NCBI GenBank assembly: GCA_016858145.1
Contig: JAEHOE010000046.1
Location: 1-64,000 of the forward strand
Length of the DNA: 64,000 nt
Direction: 5' to 3'
Source: Edaphochlamys debaryana
Taxonomy: Eukaryota > Chlorophyta > Chlorophyceae > Chlamydomonadales
Positions 43,121 through 55,385 of this stretch are shown piece after piece. The translations under genes were made by a program, and so were the position numbers. Under the pieces are notes generated by a model. The model was not told the DNA's origin and made no database searches. It saw only the letters and a program-made list of their open reading frames with translations. Every line of letters begins with the position of its first letter. The first letter of the stretch is position 1.

Positions 43121-46100
43121 TCAGGCATGGAGGGCTTTCCTGAGGGCCGACGTGAGGCGGCCCCAGCGCTGCTTCAAGGCCACCTTGGCAGAGCTCTTGC
43201 CACTGCTGCTATCGGCGGCACCAGCACTGCCGAGGCAGCTTCGGCCGCTTGCATTGCCGTGCAGGCGGCTGCTGAGGGCGCTGAGGGCGAAGCTCCGTCT
43301 GCCAGGCCCCGCTTGTGGGCCCAGCTTGGGCACCATCTGTCCATCACGCGCCGCAGCGATCCGGCCGATGCTGACGTGGCGATCGCACAGTGTGACTGCG
43401 CCGTCGTCGTCCTCTTGTGCTTTGCAATAGCCGCCTGCTCCCGCGATAGCGTTCTCTCCCGAGTAGTCCTCGCACGACGTCCTGCCGTCTGCCTCCACGA
43501 GGGTGTCGTACATCACGTGGCTGTCGAGCAGGAGGCTGCGGTTGGTGCCGTACCACTGGCCGCTGCTGGCGTGGACACAAGCGTGACCCGCCGCCGGCGG
43601 CGCAGCCGCAACGGCGTGGGGCGGCGGGGCGTTGCCAGGCCAGGCCGGCGGGGCGGCAAAGGGCGTGGTGGTCCGTCCCCCCGCCGAAGCACTGGAACAA
43701 GCACTGGCGCCCGTGAGGCAGCCAGTGGCGGCGACGTGGTTGGGAGTCGTGCGGACGTACCCGAGCCCGGCCGGCCGGCCAATGGGCCGGGGTGCGCCTG
43801 ATAGCTTGAGCTCGAATTGGACGCACACGGCGCTCTGGGGCTGACTGATGGACAGCGCCGGCGGCAGCGGCCGCATGGGCTTCAAGTCGGCGCCGGGGCA
43901 GCTGCCGGCGCCTAGCAAGGCGTCCACCACCTTCTTTTGGGGGCCGGACTGCTGCAGCGAGAAGGGTCGCGGCGCGGCCCTGGCGTCCTGCTGCCGCCAG
44001 TGTGGGGACTGCGCGGAGGAGGAGGCGTCGCCCTGCGCTCCCGGCTCGTGCACTGCCTCCGGCGGGCACTCGAACGAGTCAGCGCGGCGGTTGGAAGTCG
44101 AAGAGACAGGGCGTGAACCGGGCGCTGACCAGCAGCTCGCCGCGACAGAAACGGCTGCCATTGCATGCGAGACACCGGTGCCGATACCGGTACCTGTTTC
44201 GATGGCGTTGCACGCCACAGCGTCCGCCGATGCGCCGGCCACCGCCGCAGGCGGCGGCGCGCCGCCTTGACCGACGAGCACCGCGGCCGGCGCCGTTGGC
44301 AGGCGCCCCGCGGCCAGGCCGCCGACGCCATTGCCATGGAGCGCGCCCCTGCCACCCGGCCAGTCCGCCGTCATGCCGTGGTGCGCGAGGTGCTGAAGTA
44401 CGGCGGCGGTGTGTTGAGGTTGTGCGAGTTCTCGGTGGCCGGAGACCGATGCTTCGGCCTTACACTTCGCCTGGGCGGTCCCGTCAGCGCCCTGGCGGCG
44501 GGCCCCTGCCGGGTGCTGCGGATGAGAGGCGGCGGCCTGGGAATTGGCAGTCTCGGCCCGGAGACTGTAGCTTTTCAGAGCGTCGAGATCGGCGGCCGCG
44601 AGCTCTTGGGCGACGGCCGGCAGTACGGCGGTGCAGCGGCCGACGTCCCAGAAGTACGGCATGTCGAGGAGCTCGCATGCGGTGGGCCGTGTGGCGGGGT
44701 CCAGGCGCAGGCACGCCTCCACCAGCTCAAACAGGCGCGGCTCAACGTCAGGCAGGAGCGAGCGCAGGCTCATGGGCTGCGAGCGGGTGACAGAGGATGT
44801 GGGGAAGGGAGGAGGGGCATGTCTGAGCAGAGGCGTAGGCGAGAGAAGGCTGTGACAGGCTGCATGGTACCGGTACGGAAGGGAGCTCCTGGCGCCTCTG
44901 TACTCCTATCAAGAGCCCACCCTCTCACCTGAGGTGGCGGAGGCACCACGTAAGCGAGGAACTGCAGCGCTGCGTTGGGGTGGAACGCGAGGCGCGCCGC
45001 CATGCCTTGGGGCATGGGTCCCACGGCACAGAGGATTCGCCACAGCTGGTCGGCGGGGCTCTTGCCGGGGAACAGCACTCGGCCCGTGGCCAGCTCAGCG
45101 AGCGTGCAGCCCAGGCTCCAGACCTGGGGGCGAGGAGGGAGGAGGGGGAGGTGGAGGCGGAAGGGAGGCGGAAGGAGTGTCGGAGGCGGAACAGAACCAG
45201 CGAGGCGCACAGCCAACGGCTCATCACAACCTTCACAAGCAGGGGGATGTCCACTTCCCAAGACGGTATGAGATGACTCACGTCAACGGCGGGGCCGTAG
45301 TCATCTCCAACTAGCACCTCTGCAGGATGAAACGTGAGCGTGGCGGGAACGGGACGCGGTCAGTCAACCCTTCCACATGCTCGTCGCCCACCTCACCTGT
45401 CCCTCGCTTCCGCCCCTGGCGACTCCACCCTCAACCCTAGGGCCACAACCATGCTCCAGCCCCCAGCACGATCCCTCCCGCCGCCACGCCTGACCCTCCC
45501 CGTCGCTCCCCCGCAGTCCCGCTCACCCGGCGGGCGGTACCAGCGCGTCACGCAGTAGGTGGTGCAGGGGTGCGCCTCGCGGGGCCCTCCCCAGAAGGGC
45601 CGAGCCAGGCCTAGGTCGCACAGCTTGGCGGCGCCCGATGCGGGGTCCAGCAGCACGTTGGCGGGCTTGATGTCACGGTGCAGGATCTGCGGGGCCGACG
45701 CGGAGGCGGTCGGGGAGCGGAGCTTGCGACAGGTGGAGAGGCCCTGGAACGGCTCTGCCTAAGACCCTGAGCGCCCGACAGAGCTAAGGCTCATGGCGCT
45801 TGCCGTACTGAGCACGCATGCAATCTCTCCACCACGCTAGCTCTACTGCCCATGTCTAAGGATACGCAATCGGCCACCACAACGCCCAATGTGCCCCACA
45901 CAAGAAAAGTGGATGGCCTAAGCAAGCTTGCGTGCGGACTCCAGACGTACGGCAGCCGCACCTTCTTGCTGTGCATGTACGACACGGCTTGGGCCAACTG
46001 CCACGCGATGGCCTTGGTGCAGCCCGGGGGCAGGCCGGTGGGGTGCACGTGGCGGAGGAGGTTGAGCAGGTTGGGGCCCACGTACTCGAGGACCTGGGGA

Positions 46101-46865
46101 GCAAGCCAAGGCAGCACGAGGTCAATAAGAAGTTGCACTAAGAGTCTCGGGCGGGGCTGACGTCACCTCTGCAAAGCATGTTTCGCGGGGCTCCCTCGGG
46201 GGCTTACGAGGTAGATGCGGCCCGACTTGGAGGAGATGCACTCGATGAGCCGTGTGATGTTGGCGTGCCGCAGCGAGCCGAGCATGCGTGCCTCGCGCAT
46301 TGCCACGGCCAGTGTTGTGTGGTCTTCATGGACCTGTGAGGTGGAGGGATGGGGGGTGGGGGGAAAGGCGGGGAGAGAGGCGGGAACGGCGTTGTTCGGC
46401 AGGGTTCGGCCAGGTGCGTGCCGCCCGGCCGACGCTTCGCCCGCCGCCAGTCCGTCCCACAGCGTCTCGAGTCCCGACACCTGACCGAAGAAATTCCTAG
46501 CAGATCGGCGCGCCACAACAGCGCGCAAGAAGTCGCTAACTTATGCCGATGCGTGCGAGTGCTTCCTCGGCCACGCGGGCGTCCGGGAGTCGCATCATCA
46601 TCCGCGTAATACGCACGTGTTTGTAGCCTTTCACCGCAACGAGCGCCCCGGTGACGTTCGACCGGCACTTGAGCACCATGCCATATGAACCTTCTCCGAG
46701 CGACGCGAGGTAGGAGTATCGCTGTGGGGCGGGGGCGGGGTGGAGCGGGGTTCGGTCCCTGGCAAGGTAAAACTTGACCCTTACGGCCTCTCTATGTTAT
46801 CTTAGATTCCTTGCATGAAGTAATATCCACTGGAAGTCTCAAATTGTGCCCACGCTGTGCCGCAT
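43121..46865 (-). CDS. CDKL/CMGC-type serine/threonine kinase (complete paralogue)
   Basis: Exons: 46617-46721, 46208-46333, 45962-46093, 45527-45686, 45282-45319, 44929-45123, 43121-44776, plus a tentative first exon 46854-46865 (4 codons); about 807 aa. Kinase motifs in order: glycine loop [19 protein letters not shown] lysine, AMREARML helix C, hinge [20 protein letters not shown] in place of DFG ([10 protein letters not shown]), [16 protein letters not shown] activation segment, [22 protein letters not shown] and the TxY-ATRWYR-like loop resemble CDKL kinases, several of which act at cilia. The ~500-residue tail is Ala/Gly/Ser-rich, ending [17 protein letters not shown], basic and amphipathic. 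It shares only short motifs (ADSFE/TDSFE, ALSIS) with the tail of the 46-2077 copy, although the kinase exon is identical. The start is uncertain because the first in-phase exon is so short. Confidence 0.85.
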
Positions 46866-48843
46866 GCGGCCCAACAACCCGGCCCGGCCAACTCGGGTTG
46901 ACAGGAGATTAGTTCCGCTGCTGCACAGGTAGTTCAGTTATCTAGCCCTGTAGAAAACCCCGTGAAAGTCGGCACCGCGACTTTGGCGATGAACACCGGC
47001 GGGCCTCACCTCCATCGCCCCAGTGCAGCGTCAACAGCGATTACAGTAAGAGGCGTGGAACTGCGATGGTTGCCACTCCGCGCTCACAGAAGGCCGCACG
47101 CAACCATTGCTCGGCCGAATTGCAGAATTGCTACCCGCCGTAGTTGTTCTCGTAGGCGTCGTGTCTTTGTGTATGGGCGCTATGTGTGTGTGCTACAAGC
47201 TTGGGGCGGTAAGGCGTCAACCGGCTACGGTGACCGCATGCGGCGGTTCGGCATCGTCATTGATTGCAATGAGGCATTGATGTGTCGCACAGCAGAAGTC
47301 ACCGCCCTTTCGAGCCGGCATAGCTATGCGTGTCTAAATAGAAGAGTTCTATGCCATTCAGGCTCTGATGGCGCGACTGATGCGGCAAACCGGCTTTGTG
47401 GTTCTCCCTCCGCTCGACTGCCGCTGAAGGCGAGCGGCCTCGTCGAAGCGTGGTGCGCAGTGCTTGACATGCTGCGCTTTCAACATGCGAGCGTTCCATA
47501 CCGATCAAACAGCGAGGAACGGGTAGGTACGGACCTGAGGCTGTTTCCGGCTATGACCGGCTCCCGCACGCTCCGGTGAAGTCAGAAGGCTGCGATGTCA
47601 GAGCGTGTGAAAGAGCCACAGCGTGACGGCGAGGGGGCGAGGGGGTGACGGTCCGAAAGCGCGGATACGTGCGGCAGGGCGCGGCGTGGTAGCCAGAGAA
47701 TTGTCCAACCGTATCTGGCCGTACCGCGTCCCCTTCAGGGGGCGGGCTTACGACGCGGTGCAGGGTATGCGCGGTTGCCTGGGCTTGGCACTGTCGTGAC
47801 CCAGAATGTTAAGGAACCTGGGAGGTTCGGGGGTGAAAGGGGGATAGACAACACGGCGTGGAGCCGCGTTGGAGTGACCTGCGGGGGTCGGTGGGTCGGG
47901 GTAGTGTGACTCCTAGGCACGTCTTGGGTGCGACAGGACACGCTGGATCATGACAGCACCTCCACGTAAGCTGCTGGTGATGTAGAAGTCCTTGCTGTGG
48001 TGCTGATAGCGTTTGCACCGCACGCTTCGCTTTCCCGCAGTCTTGCACGGCATGCGCGCGGCAGTGAACAGGTAAGAAGGACGCGCTAAGAAACGTGCAC
48101 TGCAACCCAGCCTTCTTGTTATGGCAGCAGCCGTGGTCAGCGCTCTGCTCAGCTCTCCCAGTCTCAACCCCCCAACCGCTTGCCCCATTGTCCCCTCTAC
48201 TGCGTTGTGTCTGATAGCTGCTGCATGCATGGAGGAGGCCTCGGCGCCCTCGCTCTACCGAGTGAAGCCCTCAAGCGTGCTGCAACAGGTACTCCAAAGT
48301 TGGCCAGCCCGTGCCAGCCCCTACGGTATCCGAGCTTGGCGCCACCAAAGGGCGAAGGTCGTGGCTACTCGTCACTGTTCCAGCCTGCCACCGTCCACCA
48401 TTCATGATACGGCCAGCACTACAAAAATCCCCCCGCTCGCAAGCAAATCATCCGGCAATCGCACGAAGCGCCCCAACGCGCAATACATGACCCCACCGCA
48501 GCATCCACACTTAACAAAGCGTTGTGGTTAGCGGCACAGCGTTGATCACATTGGTTACGAGCACACAACAATTGGCCCGCCCAATATTTGAGGATGCATG
48601 GACCCTAAACGCGCGCGGGACGCCGTACATCCCGGGAAGCCCCACCCTGCCAGGCCGCCACGCGGCTCGGCCCTTGAATAAGACCTCTTGATGCAGATTG
48701 AAGCTCAGCGCGCCATGCAGCGCACGCTTCCTCCCAAGTACACAATGATCATTTGCGTCAATCAGCAGGGGCCCCCATGTTCGCTCGCTGTCTCGTGGCG
48801 CTCTCAAGACTGCCCCGATACGCGATGGGATCTCGCTTCCATG
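46866..48843. other. Intergenic region, no gene recognised
   Basis: This 2-kb stretch lies between the kinase start and the stop of the MYND gene (both minus strand). The longest frame (46962-47579, +) has no conserved motif and uses rare-looking codons. The region should hold the kinase promoter and the MYND 3' UTR. Confidence 0.55.
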
Positions 48844-51800
48844 CTAGTGACTTGCCGGTCCCTCCGCCCCAAGGTTCGCAGTCCCCTCCCGAGCAGCTCT
48901 CCTCACGCCAACCTTCCTTCGCCCCGCCACCGCCGCTCCCGTCGTCGCTACCGCCGCCGTCGCTGCTCCAACCGGCGCTGCCGCCGGCATTGCCGTCGCC
49001 GCCGCCGCTCCCGCCGGCGCTGCCGCCGCCCCCGCCGCCCTCGCCGGCGCTGCCACCGTCGGAGCGGCGGCCGCCGTCCCCGCCGCCGCCGCCAGGGCCA
49101 CCCCCGGGCACTCGCCCTTGTGAGCCGCCATCCAATGGTCCAGCTGGCAAGCGCCCGAGCAATACCTCACGGCCCGGCACCGAACACACGTCTTGGAGCC
49201 ACACACAGCCGCCTCCGTGGGCCCCTCCAGCCGCCAGCACGCCGGGTTGCCGCACGGCTCCAGCCCGCCCGTCATCGGCGACCATGACTCGACCGTCGGC
49301 GGCGGGAGTACGGCAAGCCCAGCCAGGCCGGACACGTCCGCCAACCGCCGACGGAGCGCCGCCGTCGGGCCGGCGTTTTCGGCGGCGGTCCCAAGGCCCC
49401 GCCGCGGCGGCGGCAGCGCCAGACTTGGCGATGCCACGTCACCCGGCTGCAGGGGCCGATCCCTGTCGTACAGCTGGTCCAGGGAGGCCGCTGGCTGCGC
49501 CGCCTCACGCAGCGCGAGAAGGATCTCCGGGCGGTTGTGCCGTACAAGCAGCTGAGTCATGTGGTCGTCCAGGGCCAGCACCCACACGCTCCGTGCGCCG
49601 CCACCGCCGCCGCCGCCTCCGCTGGTCATGACGGGCCTCAACCGCCGCCGCCATCCGGCGGGCGGGCCTTGGCACAGCGTCTGGGCCTGCCCCGCACTTG
49701 AGCTAGAGTCGGGCGACGGCGTCGGTAATGACGTGGACGGCTGCGAGGCCGGCGGCGGCGTCAGCACCAGCAGGCGGCTGTCGCCGCCGCCGCCAGGCGG
49801 CCCCGCCAGCGTCGCCGCCAGCACCACCTCCGCCAGGTCCAGGATGAGGTCGGCGGACAGGAGCGCCAGCATGGCCTTCTTGATCCTGGGCCTCGCTACC
49901 TTGCCCGAACCTGCCTGCTGCTCCGCCTCCGTCGCGGCCCCCTTCCCTGACGTCGCCTCCGCCTCCGCCTTGGCCTGCACCAGGGCCCGGTCAAGGCCGG
50001 TCTCTGCCAGCAGACCCGTCGATGGCACCAGCGCCGCTTCCTCGGCGTCCTCCGCGGAAGCGGCCGCAGACTTTGATGGCGCCTCCGCCGGCCGGCGTTG
50101 CGGCGGCGGCCCCTGCGGAAGCGTGATGGTGGCGACGGCGTCCACCGCCCCAGCCCCCGCCCCTGCGTCCGCACCCGCAGGCGCCTCCGTAGAGCTGCCT
50201 GCCGCTGCGCTCCCCGCCGCCGCCGAGTCGCTTGCCACGGGCGAGTCGCAGCCCTCGCCCCCGCCTCCGCCAACTGCAGCCGCGGCCGCGGCCGCAGCAG
50301 CAGCGCCCGCAACGCCCGCACCTCCCTCCTCCGCAGCAGGCCCGGCCCCCGCCGCGACCCCACCGCCCGCGGCCGCGCCTCCGCCAGCGGCGCCAGCCGC
50401 CGTCGCCACGGCTCCAGCGCCAGACGCACCCGCCGGGACCACCCCCCCAGGGGCCACACCCGACGCACCCCCAGGGGCCGCGACCCCAGGGGCGGTCCGC
50501 CTTGCCGTCCGCGCCTGCGCGGCCCGGGCCACTGCCGCGACCTCCGCCAGCGCCGCCACCAGCGCCTCCTGGTCCGACTCCAGCTCCACCAGCTCCTCCA
50601 GCCAGGCCAGGAGCCCGACACCGTCCAGCGCCAGGGCCTCCCACGCCCGGTACCGCGCCGCACACCCCGCCGCCCCCGCCTCCGCCTCGACCCCCGCCTC
50701 CACCCCCGCCTCCGCCGCTGGGGCTGGGGCTGATGCTGGGGCTGAGGCAGGTGCCACGGCCGCCTTCGCCGCTGCCGCTGCCGCCGCTCCAGCGGGGGCC
50801 TCGCGCGCGCTCACGCCCTGGGCCTCAGCCTCGCGGCTGCCCTCGCCCTCCCCCTCGGCCGCAGCCGTGCCCGTTAGGGCCAAGGCTCCAGACGCCCGCA
50901 GAAGCTGAAGCGCCGCCGCCATGAGGGAGCGCACCAGCGCCGGCGAGGGCTCCTCGGCCAGGCCCACACGCAGCGGGTTCAGCGCCGCCGCCACGCTCGG
51001 CAGCCACTGCTGGAAGCACGCCGCCGCCATCGACTCCTGCTGCCGTACGGCCTGGAGCACGTGCGGGCGGTCGCATGCGGCCACGTGGCCCCGCGCGAGG
51101 GCGGCGCGCGGCGAGCCGCCCAGGCACTGGAGCCGTGCGAGGCCGGGGCTGGAGCCGCCGCCGCGGGCGGGCTTGGGCTTCGGCTCGGCGCCGGGCTCGG
51201 CGCGGGGCTCGGCGCCGGGCTGGGCGTGGGGTGCGGCGCTGGTGGCTGCGGCTGGCTCGAGGGCGTCCGCGCGGGGCGCGGGGCGGAGCGTGGGGCTGCT
51301 TGCGCCGGTGAGCTCGGGCGGCAGCAGCGGCACCGCTGAGGCCAGCTGGTCCAGCAGGGCCGCCGCGCGGAGCGCCAGGGCCGCCTGGCTTACGCCGACG
51401 ATATCTTTCGCCGAGAAGGACCCGTCTCGGTCCTGGTCGGAGCCCGGACCGCCCCTGGCACCCCCAGCCTCTGCGCCCCTGGCACGCCCGGCGGCTGCGC
51501 CGCCGCTGCCGCCGGCAGCGCCTCCCCTGCCGCTGCCGCTGCCGCCAGCGCGCGCGGCGGCGGCGGTGGCCATGTGGACCGTCGCCGCCGCCACGTCCAT
51601 CAGCTTCCGCACCGTCAGCACCAGCGCGCTGACCTGCCGCGGCGGCGCGTGCGCGGCAAAGGCCGGCCACACGCCGGGCCCCACCAACACGTGCTCCAGC
51701 GCGACGGCGCAGAAGCGCAGGCCCTCGGGAATGTGCGGCGCCAGCGGCGCCGACGGCAGCGCGGCGGTGGTGGGCCCCGGCTGAGGCGGTGCCGCCAGGC

Positions 51801-54264
51801 TGTTCCGGAGCCGGAGCTGACGGGCGAGGGAGGAGGGGGGCTCGGTTGCCAGGAGGGCGAGATCGGTGAGGCCGTCGGAGCCGTCCCGCCGTAGCACCAG
51901 CTCCAGGGCGGGGAGGAGGCCCTCGGTCACAGCACAGCGGGGCGTGAAAGGAAGCAACCCGGGCACGTCAGCCGGGCCCGCAGCAGCAGCGCCGCAGTCA
52001 TCGCTTTCGGCGCCGCCACCTCTGGCGGCGTTGCTCCCGCCTGCGGTGGAGGCTGGCGGCGGCGGCGGCCGCCGCCGGTGGACGGGCGCGGCTGTGGGCT
52101 CCGAAACCTCCGCCAGGACAAACAGGGCCTCGATGCCGTACAGCAGCCGGTCCTCTGCCAGCGCCACCGAGGCTGGTGCGGCGCGCGGGCGGCGCAGCAG
52201 CTGAGTCAGCAGCCGCCACATGGGGCCCACCCGGGCCCAGGCCTTGCGCGGGCCCAGGTGGTAGATCAGAAGGCGAAGCGCCGCGAGCGTCGGGTCCAGC
52301 ATCGTCAGCGACGTGCCGCCGGGGAGGTGCTCGGCCGGCAGATCCGCACACGCGGCCATGTACACCGCCTCCACCAGCATGTCATACACCTGTACGGCAC
52401 TGTACGGCACGGTGGGAGGCGGCGGCGTGCCGAGCGGGCTGCCGACGCCGCCCGACATGACTAATTGCCACGTCATGCCCACGGCGCCCAGGCGCGACAG
52501 GAGCCGATCGCCCGCGTCACTTGCGTCGTACGCACGGCGGGGCCCGAACAGGCGCCCTGGATCTAGCTCGGGGCAGTGCATGCGGGGCAGGCCGCGCAGC
52601 ATGCCCGCCACGGCCTGCTCGCGCTCCGCGGCCGTCGCGTGCGGCGCGTGCACCAGCGTGAGCCGCACCCGTGCTGCGATCAGCTCGCGCGCCATCAGCA
52701 GCTGCAGCGCCGGCCCGCCCAGCACGCGCCGCATGCGCTCCACGAGCTCCGCATCCGAGCGCCCCGCCTGCTGGGCCTGCGCTGCGGCCGGCGCCACGTC
52801 AGCCGACACTGACCCCGCTGCTGCTGCCGCTGCTGCAGCGGGCTCTTGTTGCCGCGCATCCGGGGCCTCGAGAGCCGCAGGCGTCCCAGCCGGGTCCTGC
52901 GCCTGGCCCGCCCCAGCCTCGGCATCAAGCCCCGCCCTCGGCCCAGTCCCCGCGTCCGGAGCCCGCGGCTGCGCAGAGCTGGGGCCCTGCCCCTCCGAGC
53001 CCTGCCCCTCTCCGCCCTGCCCCTCTGCGCCCTGCCCCTCCTCCCGCTGCTTGCGGAGCGAGCGGTCGTACCCCAGCGCCCCGGCCGGCGCCAGGGCCGC
53101 GTGTCCGCCCGCGACGGCGTGCAGTGCCGCCACCAGGGAACCCCCCGTCTCCACGCATCCCAGGGCCACGCTGCGGGCCGCTTCCGGGGACAGCGCCCCC
53201 GACGCCAGCGCGGCCGCGGCGCTGGCCTGGTAGGTCAGGATGGTGTGGCTGAAGTGCTCGATGACCTGAACGTGAGGAGGAGGAGGAGGGGGAGGAGGGG
53301 GAGGTAAGAAGAGGGGTGGGTGCAGTGTTGTGCGGGCCTGGTATCAGCGGGGGCAGGAACATACAGGTAAGCGCGTCGGGGCCGTAAACGTCTAGCGTGA
53401 CCCTTGAACCGCATTAGCTCACCTGCGTGCTCTCGAGGACATCAGAGAACTCCCAATACAGAGCGCCTCGGGAAACGAGGGGGCGTGGGGCGTCGCCCGC
53501 GGCGAAGGCGGAGGCAGGCAGCGGATTCGTGATGGTGGCCATGGCACAGGAGCTGAGCAGCAGGCAGCCCTGGGGTAGGAAGCATTGCAATAGTTGCTGT
53601 GGCAGCCGTATGCGGTGGGAAAAGGTGAACGAGCCGGCGGGGTCTGTCTGGTATGACAGGCGGTCACGGAGGCAACGTGGGGAGGTTCGGGGGCAGGATG
53701 TGGCGTGACGCTTGGCGCCAAAATGAGGGCATTTGAACCCGAGAGAGTCAGCGGGCAGCGGGCACTGGCATGGCAGGCATGACCAAAACGCACCTGGGCG
53801 AGGAGCCTCAGGTTGGACTCCAGCTGCGGCGGGGATGCATCCCGCCATGCCGCCGCCAGCTGTGCCAGCACGCTGAAGACGTCGCTGCGTAATAGCGCTA
53901 GGAGCAGCTCCCTGCCGCTCGGGACGTGCTTAAGCCCCAGAAGGCGTTGCATAAGCTGCGCGATGGAGCTACACACATCGCCGAGCTTCGTCGTCCGCTC
54001 GTCAGCGATGTCCAGCCGCGCGAGCGACACCAGCTCCCTACTACAGAGCCCGTAAAGCTCCACGAGGCCCGCGAGCTGGCTGGGAACCAGCGGGCCGAAG
54101 CTTCCGCCATGGTAGGGCAGCAACGCCTGGACCAGGATAACCTCATTTGCGAAGGTCTCGGTAACGCGTCGAGGGGCACGCGCGATGTTGGACCTGTGCT
54201 GGAGCAGAGCCTCGAGGCTTGCGGCGAAAGCTGACGCCCTCGCGTTTCTGGGTTGGGGTGGCAT
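48844..54264 (-). CDS. Large MYND-type zinc-finger protein
   Basis: Three exons: 53794-54264, 53423-53569, 48844-53265; 1679 aa. The last exon is a 4.4-kb uninterrupted frame. The N-terminal ~250 residues (LVELYGLCSRELVSLARLDI, AQLMQRLLGLKHVPSGREL, ALYWEFSDVLESTQVIEHFS) are helical, and the middle continues as Leu/Ala-rich helices broken by long Ala/Gly/Pro tracts. Near the C-terminus (plus-strand 49100-49250) a MYND finger is complete: CGNPAC, then CVRC, then YCSGACQLDHWMAAHKGEC. MYND fingers bind proline-rich peptides or support protein interactions, and volvocine algae have many such large proteins of unknown role. The remaining ~80 residues are Ala-rich. The start is the first in-frame ATG, and it is divergent from the RING gene. 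No catalytic domain is visible. Confidence 0.85.
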
Positions 54265-55385
54265 GTTGGTATGTCACTACATCGCTGGGCGAGGTCAGTG
54301 TGAGCGTTGCCGGGGCGGGGAGGCCAATCATGAGTTCAAATGGTGTTCATCCCGGAAGCGCACGTACCCGAGCGGCCTCTGCCACCCCCCAGCTTTCCCG
54401 CCGACGTCCCCCGCGTCCCCGCCACGCTCTCCAATGTGAGATTACTGCTCCCCGTCACGCATGCCTCACCCTTGCCAGGTTGTCATGGTGCTGGAGCCCA
54501 GCAACCGGTGCTGGGCTCCTAGCCCTGCCCTGGCCGTCCCTGAGCACTGCGTGCCTGCGACTCTGCGTGCCTTTCTGCTGCGATCCCCTGGCCGCAGTTG
54601 GGGGGCTCTTAGCAGACCGCGGCGCCAAGCCTTCCTGAGGTGCCGCCGGAGCATAGCCCTGGCTCGGCGTGCCATGGCCCCAAGCGGCCAGAAACGGAGC
54701 TGGGTTGCACGCATTCAAGTTGGGCCGGTATTGCTACATCACCTCACCCGCGCAGCTCATCCGCATCTTGTATAGGGGCTCCGGGCCTCCGGGGAAGCCC
54801 ACGGGGCACGGTGGGGCTGCCCTCACTCGCAAAACCCAGGCCCCTGAAAACTACCGCTTTGTGTAGTTGCTGTACTCCTCGGTCGGAGCCTGGTGGCCGT
54901 AGTGGTAGGACGGGCGGGTAGCGATGATCCAGAAGACCTCGACCAGAGCGAACCAGAGCGGGAGAGCGGCGAGGGGAACTGGCGGAAGCGAGGGGCGGTA
55001 CTGGCGATGCCGCCTCGCATTGCTGAGCGTGTTACCATCTGAATCTATTACCTTGTCTCCTTCCGTTCAAGCGCCTGGCACGCAACTCGGCCCTTGTCGA
55101 AACCGTTGGCGTGGGGGGTCAGGGCAGGTGGGCATTCAGGCCAACGGGTAGCGCGCAGGGCGGGAAGGGGCGGGGCGGGAGAGATGGAAACGCTACGGCA
55201 CGCGTGGTCTTGTACTCCGGCCAGGGCTGTGCTGCAGCACGGACGACTATAACTCCTGTAGCTCAAGTCGAAACAACTCGTACCCAGAGAGCCTACGCGA
55301 CGTTTGACAGTCTTGCTGCGCGATGATGGGCACGTTCACAAATTCTGCTCTACGGTGACAATAGCTCTGATATCCTGCTGGTACT
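54265..55385. promoter_or_regulatory. Divergent intergenic region
   Basis: This 1121-bp stretch lies between the MYND gene start (-) and the RING-finger gene start (+). Frames inside it (for example 54461-54775) show no motif. Promoters and 5' UTRs of both genes are expected here, but no defined element is recognised. Confidence 0.45.

Noticed and set aside
46962..47579. 205-codon plus-strand frame in the kinase/MYND intergenic region
   Set aside because: It has no conserved motif, no splice-linked exon and an atypical composition; probably chance.
49559..50908. Long plus-strand frame antisense to the MYND gene
   Set aside because: It is an antisense shadow of GC-rich third-position coding sequence: Ala/Pro/Ser-rich, with no domain, while the minus strand has the MYND finger.
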